Source: Aureobasidium sp. EXF-3400 (lineage: Eukaryota; Ascomycota; Dothideomycetes; Dothideales; Saccotheciaceae). From it: 64,000 nt of DNA. Made by a program: the position numbers and the translations under genes. Shown piece after piece: positions 1 to 11,504 of the stretch. The notes beneath the pieces are model-generated. The model saw only the letters and a program-made list of their open reading frames with translations. It was not told where the DNA came from and did not search any database. Every line of letters starts with the position of its first letter. Position 1 is the stretch's first letter. The DNA lies in contig SWBL01000263.1 in assembly GCA_024195585.1 (NCBI GenBank), positions 1 to 64,000 of the forward strand, read 5' to 3'.

Positions 1-608
1 CACCCTTCTGCGGCCACCTGGAGCCAAGACCCGACAATATTCTCCTCGATCTCATCCACAGCTCCCCTCCTCAAAGAGTGCTCTCCCGAATCCATCCAGT
101 CCAAGTCTCCGACACCTTCATTGCTCTTTCTCCCCCAATTGGCGTCTCCTTGATTGTGTGATACCCACCTCTTCGGACTTTTCGCTTTCACCAAACTCCC
201 AGGTAAGCACCCGTCAAACAAGCTCCCCAGCCCAGCAGCCTACCTTGTGTATCCAAAATTGGCTCTCGGCGAACAAAGGTGATTCGTCGATACATTGCCC
301 GTCGGACTTTTGCAAGTCTCATGGTCCATGTCTCGCATATCACTTCCGTGCGCCGTGCCTGTATCTCCCAACTCTTGTTGAGCCGAAAGCACACACGACT
401 TGTTGCCGCAAGCCATTCCCCATTGCATTGCTGTTGCTCCTAGCTCTTCACCACTTTCCTCCTCTTGCTTCCTGCTCTTTGCTCTCTCTTCTTGTCCTTG
501 CTCTTTCCCTATTCTCGTCCTCACTCTCACTCTCCCTCTCGCTTCGACTCCTCGACTGGTCTTGTTTGTCGTTGCTCACTTTTCCTCGTCAGTTCTTTTT
601 TAGCAGTC
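1..608 (+). promoter_or_regulatory. acl2 promoter and 5' leader
   Basis: No coding region is supported here. The stretch is strongly pyrimidine-rich (CT tracts around 430-600), as in promoters and leaders of highly expressed fungal genes. A consensus-like donor (CAG|GTAAGC at 203) and pyrimidine-rich acceptors ending just before the ATG (TCAG near 590, TTAGCAG at 606) suggest a 5' UTR intron of about 390-400 bp. That intron is an inference. In many Pezizomycotina the partner gene acl1 lies beside acl2, often divergently; it would be left of this window. Confidence 0.45.
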
Positions 609-2581
609 ATGTCCGCAAAGTCGATCCTCGAAGCCGATGGCAAGGCCATCCTCAACTACCACCTTACCAGAGCTCCTGTCATCAAGCCCACTCCTCTCCC
701 CGCAGCTGCCAACCACAACCCTCACGCCAAGCTCTGCTCCCTCTACTTCCCCGAGGGTGCTTCCCCCAAGGACATCCTTGATGAGGCTGAGGTCAAGTAC
801 CCCTGGTTGCACGAGTCTGGCGCCAGATTTGTTGCAAAGCCCGATCAGCTCATCAAGCGACGAGGCAAGAGCGGCCTTTTGGCCTTGAACAAGACCTGGG
901 CTGAGGCCAGAGCATGGGTTGAGGAGCGTGCCGGCAAGGACCAGAGAGTCGAAACTGTTGATGGTGTCCTCAGACAGTTCTTGGTCGAGCCTTTCGTGCC
1001 TCACCCCCAAGACACCGAGTACTACATCAACATCAACTCCGTCCGTGAGGTATGTGACATTTTTCTTTCATTTTTTCTTTTTCTTCCTTGGATGTCGAAA
1101 ACAGTCATTGAAGACCAACCTTTCCGGGCTTGTCGAGATTTTTCTTGATCTTCTTTTTATTGGAGAAAAAGAAGCAAGGGAAAAGGCAAGGACCAGGGTG
1201 AGGTTTTCATATGATTGTTTTGCATGTGAAAGTCACGTTGGGCTGGCATTTTGAAGCAATTCCCCGGCTATTCCTCTCGGATCAAGGGAGAAATCCCACC
1301 AGTCCCACCAAACGTGCACAGATATCCTCTCTATCCCTTACACCGATGCACAACATCTGTACCTGCATTAGACCATCGTCGCTGTCGATTGACTTGCGGA
1401 TCTATCCGCTGTCGACGGTCCTCCTTATTACTCCCCCATCATCACCATACCGCCATTCTTATCATGTTCACCATGTCATCGCCCAAGACTAACATATCAT
1501 CAATAGGGTGACTGGATCCTCTTCACCCACGAGGGTGGTGTCGATGTCGGTGATGTCGATGCTAAGGCTGAGAAGCTACTGATTCCCGTCGACCTCAAGG
1601 AGTACCCTTCAAACGAGGAGATTGCTGCCACTCTCCTCAAGAAGGTCCCTCAGGGTGTTCACAACGTCCTCGTTGACTTCATCTCCCGCCTTTACGCCGT
1701 CTACGTTGACTGCCAGTTCACGTATGTTCTCTATCTCCAAAGCTTTTCATCAGTTTACTGACGCAAGAACCAGCTACCTCGAGATCAACCCTCTCGTTGT
1801 TATCCCCAACGCTGACGCCACCTCTGCTGAGGTTCACTTCCTTGACTTGGCTGCCAAGCTCGACCAGACTGCCGAGTTTGAGTGTGGTGCCAAGTGGGCC
1901 ATCGCTCGCTCTGCTACTGCTCTCGGCTTGAACGTTGCTGACAAGAAGGACACCAAGGTCTCCATCGATGTCGGTCCTCCTATGGAGTTCCCTGCTCCCT
2001 TCGGTCGTGAGATGTCCAAGGAGGAGGCTTACATTGCCGAGATGGATGCTAAGACTGGTGCTTCCCTCAAGCTGACCATCCTCAACGGCAACGGTCGTGT
2101 CTGGACCCTTGTCGCTGGTGGTGGTGCTTCGGTCGTCTACGCCGATGCCATCGCCTCTGCTGGTTACGCTGGCGAGCTTGCCAACTACGGCGAGTACTCT
2201 GGTGCTCCCACCGAGACCCAGACCTTCCACTACGCCAGAACCGTCCTTGACCTTATGCTCCGTGCTCCCATGCACCCCGAGGGCAAGGTTCTCTTCATCG
2301 GTGGTGGTATTGCCAACTTCACCAACGTTGCCTCTACCTTCAAGGGTGTCATTCGTGCCCTCCGTGAGGTTGCTCCTCTCCTCATTGAGCACAACGTCAA
2401 GATCTGGGTCCGCCGTGCTGGTCCTAACTACCAGGAGGGTCTCAAGAACATCAAGGCCGTTGGTCAAGAGCTCAAGCTCGACATGCACGTCTTCGGTCCC
2501 GAGATGCACGTCTCCGGTATCGTCCCTCTTGCCCTCGTCCCTGGCAAGTACACTCCCGACATCAAGGAGTTCGGTGCATAA
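609..2581 (+). CDS. acl2: ATP-citrate lyase subunit 2 (ATP-grasp / citrate-binding small subunit)
   Basis: Cytosolic ATP-citrate lyase cleaves citrate with CoA and ATP to acetyl-CoA and oxaloacetate, supplying acetyl-CoA for lipids and histone acetylation. Ascomycetes split the animal enzyme into two polypeptides, and this is the one matching the N-terminal half of animal ACLY. Exons are 609-1049, 1507-1721 and 1774-2581, giving 487 aa, the usual size. It starts [12 protein letters not shown], has the ATP-grasp region ([20 protein letters not shown]) and ends in the Rossmann-like citrate-binding part ([20 protein letters not shown]). The phosphohistidine and CoA-ligase parts are absent, as expected, because they lie in Acl1. 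Intron 1 is 457 bp, far longer than other introns here; intron 2 is 52 bp. Codon use is strongly C-ending, fitting high expression. Confidence 0.95.
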
Positions 2582-3434
2582 AGCAAGAAAAAGCAACACG
2601 AAGTTATATGAAAAAATGATTCACTACAGCTCACCATTTTCTTCGGGGTTACACTTTTTTTTTCTTTTTTCATCACCCCTTTCACCTTTACAATCATGTT
2701 CGAATCCCTTTTTTCAACCTCTTTCTTGTCTTGGGTGCTGGGTGCTTGCGTTTTATATCATATTACACTGGAAAGGCTTTACATCTGGTGTAGGTGCAGG
2801 AAGCGAAATGGCATAATTCCCCCTTTTTGAAACAAAAATGACAGATACTGTTTCCAAATCTCTTGATCTTGTTGTGTGTCCCGTCTCTCATGCGCTATGC
2901 ACTGCTGGTGTCGCTCGTTGTTGACCACGAACTTCGAGAACAAAAGGTATATGCTTCTTCGTTATCAACGTTGTCGTCGTACTCGTACTCGTGTCCAACC
3001 CCGAGAAGGAGCTTTAAGACAAGTAGGAATTCAGAAGACGACAAACATGAGACATCAGCTGCAACAACCCTGTCGATCAATAGTGCTACTTTAGGTGACA
3101 GGTAAAAGTTACAGATCGAACCATGTAACACAGCAGATTCTCAATCGACCTACCTTTGAACGTGGATTTCTTCGATGTCTCGAAGGATCTGGTATAGATT
3201 TACTGACTCGATGACCTCTGCGGGCTTGATCAGGAGTTCGCAAACAAATTAGACGAAGCGGCTGAGTGGTTACTATCATCCTGTTTCACTAGTTGAGCGG
3301 AAGCCCTTGAGAAGTCAGCTTATTTTATGTAAACAGCATCACACGCTGCTGCTGTGAACAGCTACAGGAACGCGAGAAGATATCTGGCCTTCGAATATGT
3401 CCATATAAGTCTTACATGTATTGTACAAGGTATA
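2582..3434. other. Convergent 3' intergenic region
   Basis: This lies between the 3' ends of acl2 and the SAM carrier gene. It holds T-rich tracts just after acl2 that may serve 3' processing. I see no protein-like frame and no RNA gene. Confidence 0.5.
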
Positions 3435-4462
3435 TTAGTTGACACCGCCCAATGCATTGCTCGCCCACTGGTAACTTCCCAGGAAGACAGCACCACCAAT
3501 ACTGATCCAAGTGACTCTGGGCTCCACGCCTTTGAAGAAGGCCTTCGTACCTTCTTCTCTGTAGATCTTGCCCAGCAAATACGAAGCCGAGACCTTCTCC
3601 TTTGCCAACATCATCCTCGTCTTCAATACATCCAATGGTGTTGTCAGAGCCGCAGCAATACCACCAGATATACTTCCAAACACAGCGGACTGGAAACCAG
3701 TAGCGGTCTCTCTGCCGTCTCTTCTGGCAGCCCACCTCTTCATACCCTCCCACATGGGGAATTGGATGACTGTGAAGGGCACCTCACGCATTACTGTGAT
3801 GCCCCACCCGCGATACAACTCTCTCGCCATGACACCATATCCCGCGCTCTTCCTCAAGTCCAGAATACTCGTGAAGGCTGTCAATGAGCTCGGAAACTGT
3901 TTGGCTTGTGCTCTTTGCTTGACGACTTCGGTAGGTACACGCACAGCACAAGCTGCCACCTCACCTAGACTCGCGGCTGCCATGTGTACGCCAGCCTGTT
4001 GTGTGGAAGTATGGGTTGGCGAGGAGAAGTTGCGCTTTATGCCATCGTAGGTGACGAAGAAGAGGGCGGCGCCTGGAGCAGAACCGACAATGGCGGAACC
4101 GACACCTGCGTAGACACCGCGGAAGCCACCGGCGGCGAGGAAGCCTGAAGAAGATTGGAGGCGAGTCTTTAGCGTGTCGAGAGGGTAGAGGGATGTGTCG
4201 ACTGTGGTGCCTGCTACTGCGCCTGCCTGCGAGGCGCTTGGTCAGCTTTGGTTCTAATGCTTGTCGATCATATTATGACAGGCGAAAGGAAGGGTTGGGA
4301 AATCCATAGCGTTTATGGCTACTACACATAGCTGCACGTGGTATATAGCTCGGCATGGAGAGACATTGGATGACGTGAACAGAGAGAGGAAGCACTTACC
4401 AAAAGCGAGCGCAAGTAGGGCGACTCCACCAATGGAGTCTTGTCCTGAACGACTCCTGCCAT
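3435..4462 (-). CDS. Mitochondrial S-adenosylmethionine carrier (SLC25A26 / Pet8-Sam5 type)
   Basis: An inner-membrane carrier of the SLC25 family that exchanges cytosolic S-adenosylmethionine for mitochondrial S-adenosylhomocysteine, feeding methylations and biotin/lipoate synthesis in the matrix. Exons on the minus strand are 4462-4400 (21 codons, starting [14 protein letters not shown]) and 4226-3435, giving 284 aa. Three carrier repeats show [20 protein letters not shown] and PLDVLKTRM. The second form and the [20 protein letters not shown] stretch are typical of SAM carriers rather than other SLC25 members. The 173 bp intron is longer than most here and contains a CACGTG box (4335-4340). 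It is head-to-head with the TilS gene, 244 bp away. Confidence 0.93.
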
Positions 4463-4706
4463 TGCGAAATGTAGAGCGAATTGAGATCAATTGCTCGTGC
4501 TATGATAATGTCAAGCCATGGCGGTTGCTGTCACAAGCCGAAAAGTTGACGCCATGGAATTTGTGACAGCTTCCGTGATCGCTCCTGCCCGAGCTTCGGC
4601 TGGAGATGCACCGGCCATCCGCTCGACAACATAACTTGACCAACTTCAGCTTTCCATAGCATACCATACCATCTACTTTTGATCACAACCTCAGCGTTGC
4701 CATGAG
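4463..4706. promoter_or_regulatory. Divergent promoter, SAM carrier / TilS
   Basis: A 244 bp region between two start codons on opposite strands must hold both promoters unless upstream exons were missed. No TATA box is obvious. Both products act in mitochondria, so shared regulation is plausible but inferred only from the arrangement. Confidence 0.5.
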
Positions 4707-6499
4707 ATGTTCACGAGATCGCTTGTGAGGTACGCATTTGAGCCCGTTGCTCAAAGGAAATTTGATGAAATCTTGTGGCCAATATGTCGGGGCAAAAAAG
4801 GCGTCGGTATGCTTGTTACTTTCAACACATCATCTTGCTCTGCGGATGCTGACAAACCATATTAGGACTTGCAATCAGTGGCGGAGTGGACTCCATGGCC
4901 CTTGCTATCCTATGCAAGCGAGTATGCAGATTTAAAATACCCCCTATAACTGCCTTTATAGTAGATCATCGTCTTCGACCTGAAAGCACCGACGAGGCTC
5001 AGTCTGTAGCGAAATACCTTGGCCAACTCGGCATCAAACACAAAGTCTTGACTGTGGACTGGGAAGGAGTTCCTGAACCTAGTAAAATCCCAAATCTCGA
5101 ATCAGCAGCTCGCAGGATGCGCTTCCAGGCTCTCGGCCGTGCCTGTGCCGCCGCAGGCATAGGCACTCTTCTTTTAGCTCATCATGCAGATGATCAAGCA
5201 GAGACCGTGCTAGCAAGGATACATGCTGGATATCTAGGAACCGGTCTGACAGGTATCCAGCCTAAGATGCCTATCGGAGAATGCCACGGATTGTACGGGG
5301 TGTCCAAGTCTGGTTATCTACGACATCTATATGCTGATTTGAGTAATCTGCCCTTCTTTGTGGAATCTGGCGGAGTCGAAGTCCACCGACCGCTACTCGG
5401 TTTTACAAAGTCAGAACTTATTGCCACTTGCACAACGAATTGCGTGAAGTGGCACGAAGACGCGACAAACGCAGATCAGACTTTGACTCCACGCAACGCG
5501 ATCAGAAAATTGCTCCAATCTCAACTTCTGCCTGCTGCCTTGAAATCAGATCGTTTGAGAAGGCTGGCTGCGCATAAAAGGAGCCAACTCACTGAGTGCG
5601 AGACAACCGCCGCAGCCTACTTTAGACGTTGCCCCGTCGAGATAGACACTAACGCCAGCTCTGTATCATTCCAGATCCACCCAGATATTGAGGTGCAGTT
5701 GATTCGTGAGAAGGATTGTCAACTCATAGCGGCAATACTAATGCGCAAATTCTTCTCTTTAGTGGAAGAGCAGAGTAGACTTGCGCTAAAAGACCTTTCC
5801 CGCTCAGTGGGATTCGTTTTCCCGGCTGCCTTTGGAGATTGGCAACCAGATTCAAACACTGTCCATATTGGCAACGTTACTCTGGTCAAAGATCCCTCAT
5901 CCCAAGAGATTGGAACGGACGAGCAGAAGAAATACCTCATTTTCTCACGGCCAGTAAAAGCACCAGAACAGTTCACCCAGACTCTTCTAGAGGTAACAGA
6001 GGACAATCGTAGCACTTCGAAGGAACCAATTTGGACAGAAACAAAGCTGTTCCATGATCGGTGGTGGATAAAGCTAAGATACATACCAGCCAATGTTCCC
6101 GTGGGAACGACCGTGGTGATCAGGTTCTTGAAGCAGGGAGAGTCCTTAAAGGCCAACCAACGGCACGCGAGGGCTGGACCCAAACTCTTGCCATCAGGAA
6201 AGCTCCGTCACACAATTCCTGTCATTGTCGAGACAACCAAAGTCGAACATCCTGATGGAGTTGAGGGTACAGAAGAGAGAATCTTAGCGTTTCCCAGCGT
6301 GGGTTTGAGACGCCCAGATTGCTCAAAGCCCAGACTCAAGATGGGTAGAGGGAATGAGCCCGAAATGGCTGATGACAGTCCATGGCAGTACACCTGCATT
6401 TACAAAGACATCGATTTTCATGAGAGTGAGCATCATACTCGCAAAGTCGGACCGCGGAAGAAGGGCACTCACCCCTTCTCTGACGTTCCAATGTTTTGA
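4707..6499 (+). CDS. tRNA(Ile)-lysidine synthetase, probably mitochondrial
   Basis: An N-type ATP pyrophosphatase of the TilS/MesJ family, which converts C34 of tRNA-Ile(CAU) to lysidine so that it reads AUA. In fungi this is expected to act on mitochondrial tRNA. Exons are 4707-4806 and 4866-6499 (59 bp intron), giving 577 aa. The P-loop SGGVDS is at residues 38-43, followed by FIVDHRLRPES and the HHADDQAET motif. An upstream ATG at 4702 stops after eight codons, so 4707 is the likely start; the short N-terminus (MFTRSLVRYAFEP) is basic and could be a weak presequence. The long C-terminal half shows no second catalytic domain that I recognise. Confidence 0.9.
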
Positions 6500-8299
6500 A
6501 CAACACTCAGGTGTCAAGAACTAGATGTTCAACTTGAGGCGTCTCGACTGGGCGGTCTTCATCAGCCAGAATGCACTGGACCAAAATAGAAGAACGTATC
6601 TCTCCAGGAACGGAGACGTTTTATTCGGCCCCAGGTACATGAGTTACAGGCCTCGTTATGGTACAGCTAGAGAAGCTCTCTTCCTTGTTCTCTGAAGGAG
6701 CGAGACAGCGCAAGCCACTTCCAGAATCTGTGACCACAATTAATAGTGAGGGCGTAGGATTACCCATGCTCGAACCGAGATAGAAGATTCATGCGCTACA
6801 TGCACGAACAAGCATGCGCTCCTCGACTTGCAGCAAACCTCTGCTGGTGATCCTTCGATCCTGCCAACCCGCATAGCGCAAGTAAGCAGAAATCTCCGAA
6901 GCTGATCGATTGGCCTGCCGGAGGGTTCGTGGGCGCTGTACCTTTATATTTGGATTCGAGTGAAGAGGCACCAAAGGTGACATGTGAACAAGATACAGAG
7001 TACATGTGTCGAGAGAAGGTTTATTGGAAGATACATGCAAGCAGCCAGCGTTGTGGAGGATGCTTATGTCTGCGTGCCGTGCCTCAAATGCCAACTTTGA
7101 CGGCTCGTCTTGCCGCTGTGGACCTGACTTGCAAGATCGGGATCAGTAAGCAAGACAAGCAAACATCCTTGATCAAGGACCGCCTCAAATCACAAGGTGG
7201 TAAGATTGCGGCGCCTTGTAGATGTAGGTCTGATGAACAATGCTCAGGCTTGCATATATATATCGTTTCTCGCGTGAGCCTGAGGACTGAGCCATGGGCA
7301 GTGTCTTGTGCGACAGGGTTAAAAATAATAGAATTAAGGTAGACCCCGAGCCAGTCAGTCGGCTGGCGCAAACCAAGCTTGAAGCTTCAGTGTTGACAGC
7401 GGGATTCAACCAGGCTGAATCTGCAAATAGTCGCCATGAACTGATGCAACCTTGCAGCCCGAGGCAGAATACCTACGATGAGTATTTGCCGACAGCGAAT
7501 CGACTTGAGATACATACGACATGTATCTCATCATAGATACGATCGCCATATCCTTGTTGCATCGAAGTGGGCGTGTATGCGTGAGCGTCATCATCGTTCG
7601 GACAATTCAGAGAGTTTCCCCATGCAAGCCGCAAGCCACAAGCCACGGCAGCTCAGACCAGATTGTTTGCTGACTACCAAGAAACTCACTCTGCTCCGAC
7701 ACGAGATGCATTGCATTCTCGAGGAGAGATCAAGTAAGAAGTGCCTTGCGAAAATGAGCCTTGAACGCTGAGACAATAGATCATCAGCCAAAGCAGCAGC
7801 CCTGGATCTGATGTCCGAAGAGATCATCTTACAGTCGGGCTTACAGACCTCATCAAATACCCTGTTGATATGCACAGAGCTGATCTTCTACAAGGAGAAT
7901 ATCAAGGATGGCCGGCAACAAAGCTTGAGCGGCCAGCCCTAGCTGTACTGATCCCTGCAACTGCTGCTGCCCTTCCGCCTCTCAGCGCGTACTTTGGGTC
8001 CACCAACACGTTGCAAGCTCCACTATGCCCACTCACTCTCGCTTTAATTGCACGCGCTTGGTCAACTCAAACCTCCAAGACCCTGCCTGTAGGATGCACA
8101 CCCTCGTGATATTCGGGCTGAAGTTGCGGCAAAGCCAGGTCAGAAAAACCATGATTCCTACCCACACTATCCATCCTTCTACATCCGGATGCGGAACAAG
8201 GTCAGTAGTCTTACGACTTAGCCTCACACCAGATCTACGGTACGCCGAGAAGAGACCACAGCTGATATATTTGTACACTTGGAATTGCGGATGACAGTG
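6500..8299. other. Intergenic region, no gene seen
   Basis: About 1.8 kb between TilS and the secreted-protein gene. Open frames of 60-137 codons occur on both strands but overlap one another, lack splice-compatible continuations and resemble no family I know. I see no tRNA. An A/T run at about 7256-7264 is not near any start codon. Confidence 0.4.
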
Positions 8300-8309
8300 T
8301 ATATATAAA
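8300..8309 (+). promoter_or_regulatory. TATA box of the secreted Thr-rich protein gene
   Basis: TATATATAAA lies 161 bp upstream of the ATG at 8471. The CT-rich stretch between them is compatible with a short leader. Clear TATA boxes are typical of regulated, environment-responsive fungal genes; this assignment rests on position and sequence only. Confidence 0.5.
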
Positions 8310-8470
8310 GGTAGGTGATCTCGCCCTGGTTTGTACATGTCAACACTGAGCTTCAATTACCTTTTGTTGTCTTGCATAGCTCTGCGTGTTTGAGCATACC
8401 TGCTGTAACTCGTGTAGCAGTCTGTCTTCTCTCGTTACTGCAGACTCTCGTTTTTGTTTCTTCATCCACG

Positions 8471-9967
8471 ATGCACACTCGCTCTTCATTGCTATTGCCG
8501 CTGGCATGGTCGGCCTCGTTGCTGATAGGAACAAACGCACAAGAATGTAACTCCTATGGTATCGACTTTGTCAACAATGGAAACGTATGTGATTGTCACA
8601 GATCATGTAATCGAAGTGTGCTGACTTTACCTGCAGTACTTTATCAACATAGCTTCAAACCAGTCCTTTTCCTCCGTCACCGAGTTTAGTGGTAAGTAGT
8701 GTTCTATTAGTTTTAGTATCACGTACGCTGACCACGGATACAGGATGTGACAATGACACTGCAAATGTTGAACTCGTCAACTGGGACACAGGAGATGAAT
8801 ACCTCTGCTCAGACATTCCTCTACTACCCGACATGACCCCGGAGACATCGACCTGTGACATCGAGAAGGACCAGATGGTTTCGGGCACTTGGGGATTGAT
8901 TCTCATCTCGAACAACGGCGATGGTGACCCTCTTGCGGTTCAGAGAACTTTTTCGTTGACCGTTGGCACACAAGCAACTGCTACTGTAAGTTTTGGACTG
9001 CAACATCTAATAGATTGGGAACTAACGAGAATAGATCACACCAACTATTACCTTCAATATGACGACTACTCCGACTATTACCTCACATTCGACATCTTGG
9101 GTTTTCAACACTACAACAGTCAACAACACCAATACCATCACTGAGCCTGCTGTAAGTGGAAATCTGCCACATCAGTCAACGCTGAACTAACAAATCCCAG
9201 GCCACGCGTTATGTGACAATCACTCCTGACCCGGTAGTCGTCACAAAGACAGCCAACTTGACCCGCACTCTGAAGACCTGGACACGCACCGCAGTTGTGT
9301 ACACAAATACCGCGACAGCCAGCTGCACAGTTCCTCCCCGTCCCCAGCAGCCCGATCCGCCATGCACCAGATGGCCCCGCCTGATCCAAGTGCCTCAAGG
9401 CGTGCATATCGCCAGAGATCTGAAGGAGGACTATGCCAGCATCAAGAAGCGACTGGCAGACATCCGCGCTAGAAGAGCTGCCGAAATTGATGCCAGAGAT
9501 CTGGCCAAGAGAACTGCTGATGCGGCTACGGTTACCGTCACCGCCACTGTGCCTGTAAACTCGACTGTGAGTTTCTCCCCTTTGAATCTTTCAGGCAAGG
9601 AAGAACGAAAATGCTGACAAAGAGAATAGATCACCTTCACTGCCGCCCCAACAACCGTCGTAGCTGTTGTCTTGAGCAGTTCAACCATCACTTCGTAAGT
9701 TCTTTCCTCTCACAGCCCTATTCCAACGCTGGAGTTTACTGACGTGTCTTTTGCAGCACACTCCCACCAGCTACCGTCAAGACTGGCTATGCAACGGCAT
9801 TACTCACTCTCCCTCCTGTCACAAAGACTGCATTCACAATCAACACGGCCTACACATGGCAAACCAAGACCATGACAGCCACTTTCGTCAAATGGACTAC
9901 CGTGACACCAACGGCTTCCATGACCGCTTGCAAGAGCATGGGTGGACACTTTGGAAACGGATGGTAG
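8471..9967 (+). CDS. Secreted Thr-rich protein, seven exons, function unknown
   Basis: Exons are 8471-8584, 8637-8691, 8744-8985, 9035-9151, 9201-9566, 9630-9694 and 9757-9967, all joining in frame to 389 aa with introns of 49-63 bp. An N-terminal signal peptide (MHTRSSLLLPLAWSASLLIG, then TNAQ) precedes a roughly 110-residue Cys-containing domain beginning ECNSYGIDFVNNG with TSTCDIEKDQM later. That layout recurs in fungal secreted proteins, but I know no function for it. The rest is Thr/Val/Pro-rich (many TIT, TVT and TTT strings, possible O-glycosylation), interrupted by a charged Arg/Glu/Asp-rich helix-like stretch in exon 5. No GPI signal is evident at the C-terminus. An extracellular or cell-surface location is inferred. 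Confidence 0.75.
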
Positions 9968-11504
9968 AAAGAGAGGATGTTTGTTTAGCTGTTCGTCTGT
10001 TTTGTATGATCCCATTCCTTTCCTTCTCAAGTCTTTGGGGGAAAGTTCATGATCTATCTGGGATTGTTTTGGTGATAATTATGGAAGGTTTATTGTGTAT
10101 ATGGGAGAGGCTCTTTTGGGCTAAAGGATGTTTTGGGAGGAAATCTGTTCATGATATACCTTTTTTCTTCTATAAACCCTATTCATCTTTTTTTTCAAAC
10201 ACATAGATCTTCATGTTTGTTGTTTCTGATAGAGGGATAATTGAAAGTCAAGTCGACCCTTTCCTTTCTCACATTATTGCATATCTTACGCAAGCAAAAC
10301 ATTCTTCTCGTAAAACCACATCATATACATATCCTACAAATAGCAGCCAGTAAGCCTCAAACTCAAAAACTTGCCTAAACTTTTGATAATCAGGTACGAG
10401 TAACTCTACAAGATACCTTGTAACATGCACCTTCGGCACTCCACCCAATTCTCCGGAGCTTAGCTACATAAAGGATTGCTGCAAGCCTGCAACGCAAAAA
10501 GAACATCACAATACGAGCTATGAGCGTGATCATTTTTTATTTTATTTTTGTTTTACAAATACGAAGGCGTTCTTTTGCAGTCTTGTGATCAATAAAATCC
10601 TTTCTTGGTGGTGTGAAGTTGAGGAGTTGGTTGGCAAAGGGCGGTTGAAGCAAGCAAGCAAGCAAGCTTCACAGTGGCAGGCTGGGCAACTGCAGGGCTT
10701 GAAGCCAAAAGAAAAATGATTTGCAGTAGCCTTTTGCTGTTTTCAGCCAGATGTCTGTTTGCTCGACAGGACGGTATCAGCTTTTGTTTGTTTGCGCCCA
10801 TTGTTGCTTTTCCTTGTTGGAAAGGGTTTGTTGTGCACAATGTGGGAATGGTTCTTTGGTGTAAAAGTAAGCAGTTGCGATCGCAAAGACTCAAAAGTCC
10901 ACGGTTCTTGGTATCAGTGGCACGGTCGCGACTTCCATAAGATCGCCTACCAAGTCGAGGGCGCTGTGAGTCAGAAATCTCAAACTATACAACAGATGTG
11001 TTCAGGAAGCAACGACCATCGAGATGCGTCAAAGGAAAACGAGAAGATCATTCTATCGAACCTTCCTATTAGCAACTCGTCATTCGTTTACTGCAAGGAT
11101 ACCCTGAGCTAAAGATCCAAACGACACAATTCCTCTAATTTCAAGACAGACAGGAATGTCGTGTCAACAGCATATCCTTCCTGTCCTGCTATATAAGCGG
11201 TTCCGCAGACGAGATCGCTTCTTCACCATCAACGGCGTGCCCTACGAATGTCCCGAATCAGAATCAACAGCGTTGGGAACGACCGTCGTTTCTTCTAATG
11301 CTTGCTCCATATACTCTTGCCTCTCCAGTGCTTGAGGATATTTCCCTGTGTGAGTCCTGTCCATATCATGAGATACCATTTCGTACTCCTCGAGCTTTGG
11401 ATCCCGCGAGTCTTCCCTCGTTCCACTCTCATCACTTGCTTCGAGATATTTCCTACTCAGAAGCCATTCATGCCATTGGCATCAACATCCTGATCGAACC
11501 CAGT
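9968..11504. other. Convergent intergenic region with an AAGC microsatellite
   Basis: This lies between the 3' ends of the secreted-protein gene and a Zn2Cys6 regulator. It is T-rich near 9990-10200 and contains five tandem AAGC units at 10648-10667. Short open frames (about 75-150 codons) look like chance. No RNA gene seen. Confidence 0.4.
10648..10667. repeat. (AAGC)5 microsatellite
   Basis: Five perfect tandem copies of a 4-bp unit in an intergenic region. Confidence 0.9.

Noticed and set aside
1718..2599. A 293-codon minus-strand open frame opposite acl2
   Set aside because: It lies antisense to the well-supported third exon; strongly C-ending codons on the coding strand create long antisense frames. 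Its translation has no family resemblance.
10648..10667. Short tandem repeats as a possible CRISPR-like or centromeric array
   Set aside because: They are simple microsatellites of 4-10 bp units with no spacers.
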